From NCBI GenBank assembly GCA_039819785.1, contig JBCBRH010000002.1, positions 80,584 to 144,583 on the forward strand: a DNA stretch of 64,000 nucleotides, in the 5' to 3' direction. Under the pieces are notes generated by a model, which was given only the letters and a program-made list of their open reading frames with translations, did not search any database and was not told the DNA's origin. Positions 18,840 through 28,176 of this stretch are shown here, one piece after another (position 1 is the stretch's first letter; each line of letters begins with the position of its first letter). The translations under genes and the position numbers were made by a program. The DNA is from JBCBRD01 sp039819785 (lineage in GTDB: Bacteria; Pseudomonadota; Alphaproteobacteria; Rhizobiales; Hyphomicrobiaceae).

Positions 18840-21409
18840 GATTGGAGATCCCTGACTTCTGCCTGGTCGTATTGATCGGGACATCGGGCTCGGGCAAGTC
18901 CATGTTTGCCGCCAAACATTTCAAGCCGACCGAGATTGTGTCATCGGATGCCGCGCGGGGCGTCGTGAGCGATGATGAAACGGATCAGGATGCGACAGGC
19001 GATGCGTTCGATCTGGTGCATTATATTATCCGGACGCGTCTGAGCCGGCGGCGGCTCACTGTCGTTGATGCAACGAACGTGCGGCCTGAAGACCGGGCGG
19101 CACTGGTTCGGATCGCGCGTGAGAACCATGCGCTTGCGGTTGCGCTTGTCTTGAACCCCGGTGAGGACATTTGTCAGGCGCGCAACGTCGACAGGCCGGA
19201 ACGGCAGTTTGGTCCGCACGTGGTTCGCAACCAGACACGGACCATGAAACGGGGTTTGCGCGGGCTGGACAAAGAGGGGTTTCGCCAGTCGCATGAGTTT
19301 CGATCCGTCGAAAAGATCGAGGCGGTCGAGATTGTCCGGGTGCCGCTTTGGGCAGACCGGCGCAGCGAGCACGGGCCGTTTGATATCATCGGTGATGTCC
19401 ATGGATGTGCGGGTGAGTTGATCGCGCTGTTTGAAAAGATGGGCTACAGCGTCGCGCTCAACGGTGAAGGAGACAACCGGACAGTCACTTCAAGTACCCC
19501 TCAAGGCCGTCGTGCGGTGTTTGTCGGTGATCTGGTGGACCGCGGGCCACGCTCTCCGGATGTCTTGCGGATCGCGATGCATATGGCCGAACACGGTCAG
19601 GCGATCTGCGTGCCGGGCAATCACGACATCAAGCTGTTGCGCTGGCTGATGGGTCGTAATGTGAAGCTAACGCATGGGCTGGCTGAAACCGTCGAGCAGT
19701 TGTCCCATGAGCCTGAGGCGTTCAAGAAAACGGTTCAAAAATTTCTCGACAAGCTCGTTTCGCATGCCTGGCTAGAAGGCGGTACGCTGGCGGTCGCGCA
19801 CGCAGGCATCAAGGAAGACATGCTGGGGCGGGCCTCTGGCAAGATCCGCGAGTTTTGCTTGTACGGTGAGACGAGTGGGGAGACCGATGAATTCGGCCTG
19901 CCGGTTCGCTACAATTGGGCGGCCGAGTATCGTGGTGCTGCAACCATTGTTTACGGTCATACGCCCGTTCCGGAGGCGGAGTGGCTGAACAACACGTTGT
20001 GTGTTGATACTGGCTGTGTGTTTGGCGGGAAGCTGACGGCGTTGAGGTGGCCTGAGCGCGAGATTGTTTCCGTGCCGGCTCTCAAAACGCATGTCGAACC
20101 GATCAGACCGTTGTCGCATCCCCCGGCGAGGCCCGGCGCTTCGCTGACCGCGCAAGCGCTCTATGACGATTTGCTGAACCTTGAAGATGTGACGGGCAAG
20201 CGGATCGTCTCCACGCGGCTTGGGCGTAGCGTTCAGGTACACGAGGCGAACGCGGCGGCGGCGCTGGAAGTGATGGCGCGATTTGCGGTTGATCCGAAGT
20301 GGCTGATTTATCTGCCCCCGACGATGAGCCCGTCTGAGACCAGTCAGGTGGAGGGGTATCTGGAGCGGCCGGAAGAGGCGTTTGGGTATTTCGAAAAGCA
20401 GGGTGTTCAATCCGTCGTTGTTGAAGACAAGCACATGGGTTCGCGTGCGGTTGCCGTGGTTTGCCGGGACCGTGATGTGGCCCTGCGGCGGTTTGGGGTC
20501 GCGAATGGTCAGACGGGGGCGATCTACACGCGAACAGGGCGACCGTTTTTCTCTGATCCGGTGATGACTGATGGGTTATTGGCGCGGCTTCGCCAGGGCG
20601 TGACGGATGCCGGGCTTTGGGACCTGTTGGAGACGGACTGGGTGTTGCTTGATGCCGAACTGATGCCATGGTCGGCGAAGGCCCAGGACCTCATTCGACA
20701 GCAGTATGCCGCGACCGGTTCGGCGGCGCGCGCGGGGCTTACGAAGGCCACTGCGTTGTTTCATCAGGCCGAGGCCCGCGGGCTTGAGACCGGGGATGCG
20801 GCGGCGCGTTTTCATGAACGTGCCAAACGGTCAGAGTTGTTTGCGGAAGCCTACCGTCACTATTGCTGGCCCGTGACGTCATTGGATGATTACCGTTTTG
20901 CGCCGTTCCATCTGCTGGCCAGTGAGGGCGCGGTTCACACGGATAAAGACCATGTGTGGCACATGGATATGGTCGGACGGCTGGCCATTGGTGGTGACCC
21001 GGTTTTGATGCGCACAGACCATCGTGTCGTTTCGCTGTCCGAAAGCGCCGAGCGCACGTCGGCTGCTGCTTGGTGGGATGAGCGGACGCAAAACGGCAGT
21101 GAAGGAATGGTTGTTAAACCGCGCGACTTTATTGTCCGTGGACCCAAGGGCATGGTGCAGCCTGCGCTCAAATGCCGGGGCAAGTCCTATCTGCGGATCA
21201 TTTATGGTCCCGAGTACGATGTGCCGCGCAACCTTGAGCGGCTGCGGAAGCGTGGGCTTGGCCTTAAACGGTCGCTGGCGCTTCGAGAGTTTGTTCTTGG
21301 GCATGAGGGGCTGAACCGGTTCATTGACCGTGAACCCTTGCGGCGGGTCCACGAATGCGTTTTTGCGGTGTTGGCGCTGGAAAGCGAACCAGTCGATCCG
21401 CGGCTGTGA
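18836..21409 (+). CDS. pnkp: RNA-repair polynucleotide kinase-phosphatase-ligase Pnkp
   Basis: 857 residues with the three catalytic modules of bacterial Pnkp. The 5'-OH kinase has P-loop GTSGSGKS at 15-22, Asp38 and Arg120. The metallophosphatase that removes 2',3'-cyclic phosphate has GDVHG (Asp187, His189), GDLVDRGP near 231 and GNHD at 261-264. The adenylyltransferase (ligase) domain has nucleophile Lys532 in EDKHMGSRA and later EGMVVKP. The kinase and phosphatase residues fall at the numbers known for the Clostridium thermocellum enzyme, so all activities should be intact. Pnkp ligates only when bound to Hen1, which is encoded just upstream. The cassette repairs RNAs cut by ribotoxins. 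Confidence 0.94.
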   Translation: MRLEIPDFCLVVLIGTSGSGKSMFAAKHFKPTEIVSSDAARGVVSDDETDQDATGDAFDLVHYIIRTRLSRRRLTVVDATNVRPEDRAALVRIARENHALAVALVLNPGEDICQARNVDRPERQFGPHVVRNQTRTMKRGLRGLDKEGFRQSHEFRSVEKIEAVEIVRVPLWADRRSEHGPFDIIGDVHGCAGELIALFEKMGYSVALNGEGDNRTVTSSTPQGRRAVFVGDLVDRGPRSPDVLRIAMHMAEHGQAICVPGNHDIKLLRWLMGRNVKLTHGLAETVEQLSHEPEAFKKTVQKFLDKLVSHAWLEGGTLAVAHAGIKEDMLGRASGKIREFCLYGETSGETDEFGLPVRYNWAAEYRGAATIVYGHTPVPEAEWLNNTLCVDTGCVFGGKLTALRWPEREIVSVPALKTHVEPIRPLSHPPARPGASLTAQALYDDLLNLEDVTGKRIVSTRLGRSVQVHEANAAAALEVMARFAVDPKWLIYLPPTMSPSETSQVEGYLERPEEAFGYFEKQGVQSVVVEDKHMGSRAVAVVCRDRDVALRRFGVANGQTGAIYTRTGRPFFSDPVMTDGLLARLRQGVTDAGLWDLLETDWVLLDAELMPWSAKAQDLIRQQYAATGSAARAGLTKATALFHQAEARGLETGDAAARFHERAKRSELFAEAYRHYCWPVTSLDDYRFAPFHLLASEGAVHTDKDHVWHMDMVGRLAIGGDPVLMRTDHRVVSLSESAERTSAAAWWDERTQNGSEGMVVKPRDFIVRGPKGMVQPALKCRGKSYLRIIYGPEYDVPRNLERLRKRGLGLKRSLALREFVLGHEGLNRFIDREPLRRVHECVFAVLALESEPVDPRL

Positions 21410-21506
21410 CGACGTGGTGTGGCGTTTTGCGAGCGCATACCGGTAGAGACTTGAGCTGAAAACGACGCATACGCCCGCCTATTCAATTGGTAAGGATGTT
21501 AACCGA

Positions 21507-21968
21507 ATGCCTGCTGCGGCTGCGCTTTATCTGAATGATACCGACATCGACTTTTCGCTTCACTTCAAGGACCTGAAGGAGGAAGGGTTGTGTTGCGGGC
21601 ATCCGGAAGTCCTGCGCGCACAACTTGGAGATGAACGGGTTCGGTTTGATGTGCTGCATGGCAAGGCCATGGCGGACCATGTTGCAGGCTTTGCAAAGTA
21701 CATCGAGACGCTGGATGAGGATGCCGGGCGGAAGACTGCGGCGATTGCCCTCTTGGATGATGTGGCGATTGTTTTGCGGCTGGTGACCGATGCTGAGTGG
21801 TCCGAGGAGATGTGGCAGGCGACGGGCATGGCAGCCGACACCCTCGATGGGCTGCTGTTTGCTTTCGACAGTATCATCATGCCCAGTGGCGTCGTGCTGG
21901 CCGGTCCATTGCGGAAACAGCACGAAAGCATCCGTGATGTTGCCGATGATGACATCTTAGAAGATTGA
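21507..21968 (+). CDS. Unrecognised 153-residue protein downstream of pnkp
   Basis: The frame starts at ATG 21507 and gives an acidic, mostly helical-looking protein of 153 residues with a Cys-Cys pair (EGLCCGHPEV) near residue 29 and an acidic C-terminus (DVADDDILED). No signal peptide or membrane segment is present. Codon use resembles the neighbouring genes and no competing frame is better. I do not recognise the family. It lies 97 bp after pnkp on the same strand and about 200 bp before hisS, so it may be transcribed with the RNA-repair genes, but a functional link is unproven. Confidence 0.65.
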   Translation: MPAAAALYLNDTDIDFSLHFKDLKEEGLCCGHPEVLRAQLGDERVRFDVLHGKAMADHVAGFAKYIETLDEDAGRKTAAIALLDDVAIVLRLVTDAEWSEEMWQATGMAADTLDGLLFAFDSIIMPSGVVLAGPLRKQHESIRDVADDDILED

Positions 21969-22172
21969 GCGAAAACAACCTCTTGTGGCGTTTTTGCTGT
22001 GAAGCGGGGGCAAAGTCTGCGTTTTACGGCTTTGCCTGTGGATTGCGAACCATGATATGGGCCGCGAGCCGGCGGGGCTTAGAGTGCTTATCACGGGCCT
22101 CCGACCGATTTGGCATCGCAAGGTGTCGAAAAGCTGCGCCCCGTATCACATCAAAGATCGACCTCATTCGTT

Positions 22173-23672
22173 ATGGCCAAGAAAAACAAAATCAAGCGAC
22201 CGCTCGCGCGGCTGCCTAAAGGCTTTCGCGACTTCGAGGCGTTGGAGATCCGCGGCCTGAAGGCCATGCTCACGAAGATTGAGCAGGTTTACGAGAGCTA
22301 TGGCTTCGAGCCGTTGGAGACGCCAGCATTTGAGTTTACCGATGCGCTTGGCAAGTTTCTTCCTGACCAGGACCGGCCGAATGCAGGTGTGTTTTCGCTG
22401 CAAGACGAAGACGACCAGTGGATGAGCCTGCGGTATGACCTGACGGCTCCGTTGGCGCGCTATGTTGCGCAGAACTTCGATACCGTGCCCAAGCCCTTCA
22501 GGCGCTATGCCACCGGAACCGTATGGCGGAATGAGAAGCCTGGTCCAGGCAGGTTCCGTCAGTTCACGCAGTTCGATGCTGACACCGTTGGAACCGAAAG
22601 CATCGCTGCGGATGCAGAGATCTGCATGCTGGCTGCGGAGACACTCGAAGCGTTGGGATTTGAACGCGGCGAATACCGGATCCGTGTCAACAACCGCAAG
22701 CTTCTTGATGGCGTCTTGGAAAGCATCGGGATTGATGTTGATCCGGATGGGGCGGCTGCCGAGCAGCGTCTGACTGTGCTGCGAGCCGTCGACAAGCTGG
22801 ACAGGCTCGGTGTTGAAGGTGTCACGATGCTGCTGGGTGACGGCCGCAAGGATGCGTCTGGGGATTTCACCAAGGGGGCGGGTCTTGAAGCAGAACGGAT
22901 TGCAAGGATTGTTGAGTTCGTCAGTGCCGGCGAGGCAGTTGGCGGGACGCTGTTTGACACGCTTGGCGGGCTTGTTACTGGAAACGCGCGCGGAGAAGCG
23001 GGGCTTGCCGAACTTCAAAAAATCTATTCGCTGGTTCGCGCGGCAGGTTTTGATGAAGATCGGATTGCCATCGACCCGACGATCGTGCGCGGGCTCGATT
23101 ACTATACAGGCCCGGTTTTCGAGGCTGAGCTGACCTTTGAAATCACCGATGACGATGGCCAGAAGATTCAGTTCGGTTCAGTTGGTGGCGGTGGACGATA
23201 TGACGATCTTGTCGCGCGCTTTACGGGACGTCCTGCACCGGCGACCGGGTTTTCCATCGGTGTCTCGCGGTTGCAGGCCGCGCTTCAGGTCCTGGGACGG
23301 GCGACGGGCCCAGCGGTCCATGCACCTGTCGTGGTGATGGTCATGGATTACGATGATCTTCCACGCCATCAGGCTCTTGTGTCTCGTTTGCGGGCAGCTG
23401 GCGTCCGCGCGGAAATGTATCTTGGAACGTCGGGGCTAAAAGCGCAGATGAAATATGCCGACAAGCGCGGCGCGCCGTGTGTCGTGATCCAGGGGGAAGA
23501 CGAGGTGGCCAAGGGTGAGGTTCAGATCAAGGACCTGATCGAGGGGGCCAAGGCGGCACAGAGCATCAAAGACAATGCGGAATGGAAAGAAGTGAGGCCA
23601 GCTCAGTTTTCCGTCCCGGTGGAAAGCCTTGAGCGCGCTGTACAGGATGTGTTGTCCCGGCATTCTGATTGA
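22173..23672 (+). CDS. hisS: Histidyl-tRNA synthetase
   Basis: 499 residues from the ATG at 22173 (MAKKNKIKRPLARLPKGFRD). A class II synthetase: motif 1 region KGFRDFEA, motif 2 around FRRYATGTVWRNEKPG and FRQFTQFDADTVG, the histidine-binding GLDYYTGPVFE and motif 3 VGGGGRYDDLV...TGFSIGVSRL. A C-terminal anticodon-binding domain occupies about 400-499. It charges tRNA-His with histidine. It is followed by hisZ and hisG, linking charging and biosynthesis. The somewhat long form with the lysine-rich N-terminus is common in Alphaproteobacteria. Confidence 0.94.
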   Translation: MAKKNKIKRPLARLPKGFRDFEALEIRGLKAMLTKIEQVYESYGFEPLETPAFEFTDALGKFLPDQDRPNAGVFSLQDEDDQWMSLRYDLTAPLARYVAQNFDTVPKPFRRYATGTVWRNEKPGPGRFRQFTQFDADTVGTESIAADAEICMLAAETLEALGFERGEYRIRVNNRKLLDGVLESIGIDVDPDGAAAEQRLTVLRAVDKLDRLGVEGVTMLLGDGRKDASGDFTKGAGLEAERIARIVEFVSAGEAVGGTLFDTLGGLVTGNARGEAGLAELQKIYSLVRAAGFDEDRIAIDPTIVRGLDYYTGPVFEAELTFEITDDDGQKIQFGSVGGGGRYDDLVARFTGRPAPATGFSIGVSRLQAALQVLGRATGPAVHAPVVVMVMDYDDLPRHQALVSRLRAAGVRAEMYLGTSGLKAQMKYADKRGAPCVVIQGEDEVAKGEVQIKDLIEGAKAAQSIKDNAEWKEVRPAQFSVPVESLERAVQDVLSRHSD

Positions 23673-23754
23673 TCAACCAAATTGAGTGATGGACTGAACT
23701 GCCAATCGAAATAGACGGCCCAAACGCTTTTGCGACGAGAGAACCTTAGCCTTT

Positions 23755-24951
23755 ATGTCAGCTGAAACGATCCGTGAATTTGAAGCGCTGGAAGCGCAGG
23801 CGCAAAAGCTGCTCGCTGGTTTTATCGCTGGTGGTCATGAAGCTGTGGCACCTGCACTCATTCAGCCCGCCGACATCTATCTTGATGTGATCGGTGAGAC
23901 GTTGCGTGCGCGCACCTATGTGTTTCAGGACCCCAACGGGGTTGAGCTTTGCCTGCGGCCTGACCTGACGGTGCCGACGTGCCTGTTGCATCTTGAGCGG
24001 GCTTTCAACGACGGGAGCACTGCCAAGTATTGCTACAACGGCACGGCGTTCCGTTTCCAACCCGCCGATGCCGACCGGGCGCATCCTCGCGAGTTTCGTC
24101 AACTTGGTATCGAGACGTTTGGTGGTGAGGATCGCGAACAGGTTGAGGCCGAGACTGTCGCACTGATCATTGAGGGCCTGCGTGAAGCCGGTCTGGCTGA
24201 CTTCAATTTACGGATCGGGGACCTGGGTATCCTGCAAGCGGTCATGGACGGCGCGGACATGCCCCAGCGATGGCGGCAAAAACTGATGCATCAATTCTGG
24301 CGGCCTGATGCGTTTCGCGCCGAGCTGGAGCGACTTGCGAACCGGCCCAGTGCGGCGGCTGACGCGCTTGATCCAGAGCTCAGAAAACGCATCGAAGGTG
24401 CACCGCCAGCTGATGTTCAAAACATCCTTGCCGATTATCTTGAGGCTCAAAACATTGAGATGGTTGGCTCACGCTCACTGAATGAAATTGCCGAAAGTCT
24501 GGTCCTCATTCTGGAGGACGCCCGCGCCGAACCCCTGGCACCTGAGACAGCCGACCTGATTACCAAATACATCGGTGTGAATGCCCGTGCGAAGGCAGCC
24601 GGGGCTCGCCTGAAGGACTTGATGCGTGAACACAACGTCAATATTTCCGACGCGCTTGATACGTACCAGCGACGACTGGCTCTGCTGAAGGATGCCGGCG
24701 TCGACGTTGCCAAGGCCAATTTCTCAGCCGAGTTTGCACGATCGCTGGAGTACTACACCGGCTTTGTGTTCGAGATCATCACACCAACACTGAGTGACAA
24801 AAGTCCGGTTGCAGGCGGTGGCCGCTACGACAGCGTCTTGCGCTCCTGTGGGGCCAAGGAGGCCATTCCTGCGGCTGGAGCTGCCATCCATACCGAGAGA
24901 TTGCTGGCTGCGGTCGTTGGTGCCAAGGCTTTGAATGGAGAAGCGACATGA
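23755..24951 (+). CDS. hisZ: ATP phosphoribosyltransferase regulatory subunit
   Basis: 398 residues with a HisRS-like catalytic fold that lacks tRNA-charging function. Visible pieces are ELCLRPDLTVPTCLLHLE, AFRFQPADADRAHPREFRQ and the late YYTGFVFEI and GGGRYDSVL blocks. HisZ binds the short HisG to form the active hetero-octamer and carries histidine feedback. The expected partner, a short 232-residue HisG, follows with an ATGA overlap. The gene lies 82 bp after hisS, from which the family is thought to have arisen. Confidence 0.92.
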   Translation: MSAETIREFEALEAQAQKLLAGFIAGGHEAVAPALIQPADIYLDVIGETLRARTYVFQDPNGVELCLRPDLTVPTCLLHLERAFNDGSTAKYCYNGTAFRFQPADADRAHPREFRQLGIETFGGEDREQVEAETVALIIEGLREAGLADFNLRIGDLGILQAVMDGADMPQRWRQKLMHQFWRPDAFRAELERLANRPSAAADALDPELRKRIEGAPPADVQNILADYLEAQNIEMVGSRSLNEIAESLVLILEDARAEPLAPETADLITKYIGVNARAKAAGARLKDLMREHNVNISDALDTYQRRLALLKDAGVDVAKANFSAEFARSLEYYTGFVFEIITPTLSDKSPVAGGGRYDSVLRSCGAKEAIPAAGAAIHTERLLAAVVGAKALNGEAT

Positions 24952-25646
24952 GTGAGCGTCTCCAAATCGCGCTGCCGTCCAAAGGGCGGCTGATGGAACA
25001 GGCGATCGGTATTTTTGCAGATGGCGGCGTCATTGTTCAAAAGACGGGTAATGCGCGGGGCTATCGTGGCGAGATCGTCGACATGCCCGACGTTGACGTG
25101 ATCTTTGTGTCCGCATCCGAGATTGCTGCCTATCTGCAATCGGGACGTGCGCATCTGGGTGTGACAGGTCAGGACCTGATTCAGGAACGGATGTCTGACT
25201 GGAACGAACGGGTCTCGATTTTGAAACCGCTGGGTTTTGGTTTTGCCGACGTTGTCGTCGCGGTCCCGAAATGCTGGGTCGACGTTTCGACAATCGCGGA
25301 CATCGATGAGATTGCATCGCGGTTCCGGGATCGAAACGCGCGCTGGTTTCGTGTGGCAACGAAATACATCAACCTGTCGCGGGCCTACTTTGCCAAAAAC
25401 GGATTTGCCGATTATCGCATCGTTGAGAGCCTGGGCGCTACTGAAGGCACGCCGATGGCAGGGACGGCGGACTTCATTGTCGATATCACGACAACGGGCA
25501 ACACGCTGAAGGCCAACGGTCTCAAGATCTTGGATGATGGCGTGATCTTGAAGTCCCAGGCATGCCTCGTCGCTTCGAATGAGGCGGAATGGTCCCCGAA
25601 GTTGCGACAGTTTCAAAACGAGATCATGCAGAAGCTTGGCGTTTAG
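24948..25646 (+). CDS. hisG: ATP phosphoribosyltransferase, short form
   Basis: 232 residues, catalysing the first step of histidine biosynthesis (ATP plus PRPP). It begins LQIALPSKGRLMEQAIGIF. The PRPP-binding loop is visible in DFIVDITTTGNTLKANGL. The C-terminal ACT-like regulatory domain of the long form is absent, which explains the need for HisZ. It is translationally coupled to hisZ. A strong palindrome at 25779-25822 lies between its end and the convergent recQ. Confidence 0.94.
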   Translation: MSERLQIALPSKGRLMEQAIGIFADGGVIVQKTGNARGYRGEIVDMPDVDVIFVSASEIAAYLQSGRAHLGVTGQDLIQERMSDWNERVSILKPLGFGFADVVVAVPKCWVDVSTIADIDEIASRFRDRNARWFRVATKYINLSRAYFAKNGFADYRIVESLGATEGTPMAGTADFIVDITTTGNTLKANGLKILDDGVILKSQACLVASNEAEWSPKLRQFQNEIMQKLGV

Positions 25647-25778
25647 AGCCTGTCAGGCTTAGGTGGTTGCGAACCTGCTTGGGTCGCCGCCTGCGCAATT
25701 TGGCAATCTCTACCCACCGCCTATAGAGACTGTTTGCTTTTCGTGGACCAGCAAAGCAGGCTCTAATCTCTTGATTTG

Positions 25779-25822
25779 GAGCATGTTCAGGAAAAGCGCG
25801 TACACTTTTCCTGAACATGCTC
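25779..25822. repeat. Perfect 18-bp inverted repeat, intergenic palindromic element
   Basis: Two perfect 18-base arms (25779-25796 and 25805-25822; left arm GAGCATGTTCAGGAAAAG) enclose an eight-base loop. The element sits between convergent hisG and recQ, ending 4 bp from the recQ stop. Elements with AGCATGTTC/GAACATGCT ends are common dispersed repeats between genes of Hyphomicrobiales, so this is probably one copy. It may also act as a two-way terminator. Confidence 0.8.
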
Positions 25823-25826
25823 TAGC

Positions 25827-27686
25827 TTACGTGTTCGAGGCGATCGCTTCGAGAAGTGCGCTGCCGTATTTCTTGATCTTGCTCGCGCCCAGCCCGGTGA
25901 TGTCACTGAGATCGTCCGTTGATGACGGGCGGGCATGGGCCAGCTCGGCCAATGTCTTGTCATGGCAAATGACATAGGGCGGGACTGATGCTGTCCGTGC
26001 TAATTCGAGGCGCACGGCCTTGAGGGCGTCAAACAGAGCCTTATCTGTTTCGGACAACGTTGCCGCGATCGTGGTGGCAGCGGATGACTTCTTCTTCGAA
26101 GAGCTGCGGCTTTTGCGATCACCCGGTTTTGCTTTGCGCATTTCAAACGATGTTTCGCCGCGCAAAAGCGGGCGGGCCTTGTCCGTCAGTTGCAACGTGC
26201 CAAAGCCTTCGTCGTCTGCGGTCAAGTATCCAGCGGATGCCAGTTGGCGGAAAAGTCCGCGCCAACTCGTGGCGTCCATTTCGGACCCAAGGCCAAAGAC
26301 CTTCAGGCGATCGTGGCCGTTCTTGATGATGCGCTCTTCAGGCTTGCCGAGAAGGATATCAATCACGTAGCTAACGCCAAACCGTTGGCCGCTCCGGTAC
26401 ACTGCGGACAGCGCCTTCTGAGCCAAAACGGTGGCGTCGGTTCGTTCCGGCGGGTCGATGCAGTTGTCGCAGTTGCCACAAGGCTCTGATCTGGTCTCGC
26501 CGAAATAGGACAACAGGGCCTGCCGCCGGCATCCCACCATTTCGGCCAGGCCAATGAGTGCATCGAGCTTTTCGCGCTGCACCTTTTTGTGGGCATCGGC
26601 GCCATCTGACCGTTCGATCCATTGGCGCTGTTGCAGAACATCTTGCAGACCGTAGGCGAGCCAACAATTGGCTGGTTCGCCGTCCCGACCGGCACGGCCT
26701 GTTTCCTGGTAGTAGGCCTCGATTGACTTCGGCAGGTTGAGGTGGCCGACAAACCGGACATCGGGCTTGTCGATGCCCATGCCAAAGGCAATCGTTGCGA
26801 CGACGATCAGGCCGTCTTCGGACAAGAACCGTTGCTGGACATCCCGGCGTGTGTCTGTGGGCAAACCTGCGTGATAGGCCAGTGCCGTGCGGCCCTTGCC
26901 GCACAGCCATTCAGCGGTGTCTTCAACGGACTTGCGCGAGAGGCAGTAAATGATGCCAGCGTCTTCAGGGTGCTCAGCATTGATGAAGCGCCACAACTTT
27001 TCGCGTGCGCTGATCGAGCCGCTTTCGGAGATCGCATACTTCAGGTTTGGACGATCGAATGAGGCGACGAACCGTTTGGAGGCTTCTAGGCTGAGTTCGG
27101 AAACGATTTCATCGCGGGTTTTTTCGTCTGCTGTCGCTGTCAGTGCGATGCGCGGTGTGTTGGGGAAGCGGCCCGCCAGACACCGGAGCTGCCGGTACTC
27201 CGGGCGGAAGTCGTGACCCCATTGCGATACGCAGTGCGCCTCATCGATCGCGAACAATGCGATCTCGATTTCTTCCAGCATCTCCAGTGTGCGGTCCTGC
27301 ACAAGTCGCTCAGGGGCAACGTAGAGAACATCCAATTCGCCTGCGCGCAGCTGATCGTGCACCGCGCACATCTCAGGCCAGCTCAAAGTCGAGTTCAGGT
27401 ATGCCGCGTTGAGGCCGAGCACATTAAGCGCATCAACCTGGTCCTGCATCAGTGCGATCAGGGGGGAGACGACGATGCCGGTGCCGGGCCGGAGGAGTGC
27501 TGGGATCTGGTAGCACAGCGATTTCCCGCCACCTGTCGGCATGAGTGCCAGCACGTCTTTGCCCGCGAGCAAGCTGCCAATGATCCCTTCCTGGTGGAAA
27601 CGGAATGCCTGATAGCCGAATGTCCGTTGCAGGACATCGACCGCGTCTTCGATGGAGGCTGCCGTATCGGCGCGGCTTGAAGGCAT
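25827..27686 (-). CDS. recQ: ATP-dependent DNA helicase RecQ
   Basis: I start at the ATG at 27686 (MPSSRADTAAS), giving 619 residues, the family size; the frame is open to 27887 without similarity. Superfamily 2 helicase motifs are clear: ALMPTGGGKSLCYQIPA (Walker A), DEAHCVSQWGHDFRPEYR (Walker B and aromatic loop) and QETGRAGRDG (motif VI). A zinc-binding part with CRRQALLSYFGE and CGNCDNC follows. An HRDC domain (about 535-619) ends the protein, after a Lys/Ser-rich linker. RecQ unwinds DNA 3' to 5' in recombination and repair. Confidence 0.93.
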   Translation of the reverse strand: MPSSRADTAASIEDAVDVLQRTFGYQAFRFHQEGIIGSLLAGKDVLALMPTGGGKSLCYQIPALLRPGTGIVVSPLIALMQDQVDALNVLGLNAAYLNSTLSWPEMCAVHDQLRAGELDVLYVAPERLVQDRTLEMLEEIEIALFAIDEAHCVSQWGHDFRPEYRQLRCLAGRFPNTPRIALTATADEKTRDEIVSELSLEASKRFVASFDRPNLKYAISESGSISAREKLWRFINAEHPEDAGIIYCLSRKSVEDTAEWLCGKGRTALAYHAGLPTDTRRDVQQRFLSEDGLIVVATIAFGMGIDKPDVRFVGHLNLPKSIEAYYQETGRAGRDGEPANCWLAYGLQDVLQQRQWIERSDGADAHKKVQREKLDALIGLAEMVGCRRQALLSYFGETRSEPCGNCDNCIDPPERTDATVLAQKALSAVYRSGQRFGVSYVIDILLGKPEERIIKNGHDRLKVFGLGSEMDATSWRGLFRQLASAGYLTADDEGFGTLQLTDKARPLLRGETSFEMRKAKPGDRKSRSSSKKKSSAATTIAATLSETDKALFDALKAVRLELARTASVPPYVICHDKTLAELAHARPSSTDDLSDITGLGASKIKKYGSALLEAIASNT

Positions 27687-28176
27687 AATGGGTGGCTCAG
27701 ACAGCTCAAGCTCTAACGGTTTGTGGAAGGGGGCGTTCACGGGTGCTGTTGACCTCGGCCATGATCTGGAAACTCTCTTGGCGCAGAGCAACAGATTCGC
27801 GGACGAGCGTCCCGGTGAGCGCAGGATTGGCGTCCGGGTGACGTTGGCTGGCCACAGCGTCCTGTCATCCATCGGTGCTACGTTCAAGGTTACAGTACGG
27901 CTGATGGACGGGGCTCGCAGACCACAAGCTGCTGATTGACCGATCTGATGATGAATGCTGAACGGAACCTGTATTCAGGGCGAGTTCATATTCTTGGAGT
28001 TAGTTTGGCTTCAACACCGCAAGAGTTTAGCTGTTCAGTTCAGCAAAACCATTCGAGACGCCCGCTTTTTCAAAGCAATGGGCAAGGTCTTCATACTGGT
28101 TTAACGTTGCGGCATAGGCTGAATACATGATTGCCGCCACCGCGGCATCGTATTTTTGAAATGGGGAACAAAGACG
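27687..28176. other. Intergenic region between recQ and the small secreted protein
   Basis: 490 bp holding the divergent promoters of recQ and the gene at 28177. The recQ frame continues open for 200 bp but encodes no recognisable sequence. A minus-strand 33-codon frame (28030-28128) reads plausibly but has no support. I see no repeat or RNA gene here. Confidence 0.5.

Noticed and set aside
17271..21968. A toxin-antitoxin or defence island around hen1-pnkp
   Set aside because: No nuclease toxin, antitoxin, restriction or mobile-element gene is visible on either side; the flanks are glcDEF and hisS.
28030..28128. A 33-codon minus-strand frame before the small secreted gene
   Set aside because: Composition is protein-like, but it is too short and has no ribosome binding site that I could identify.
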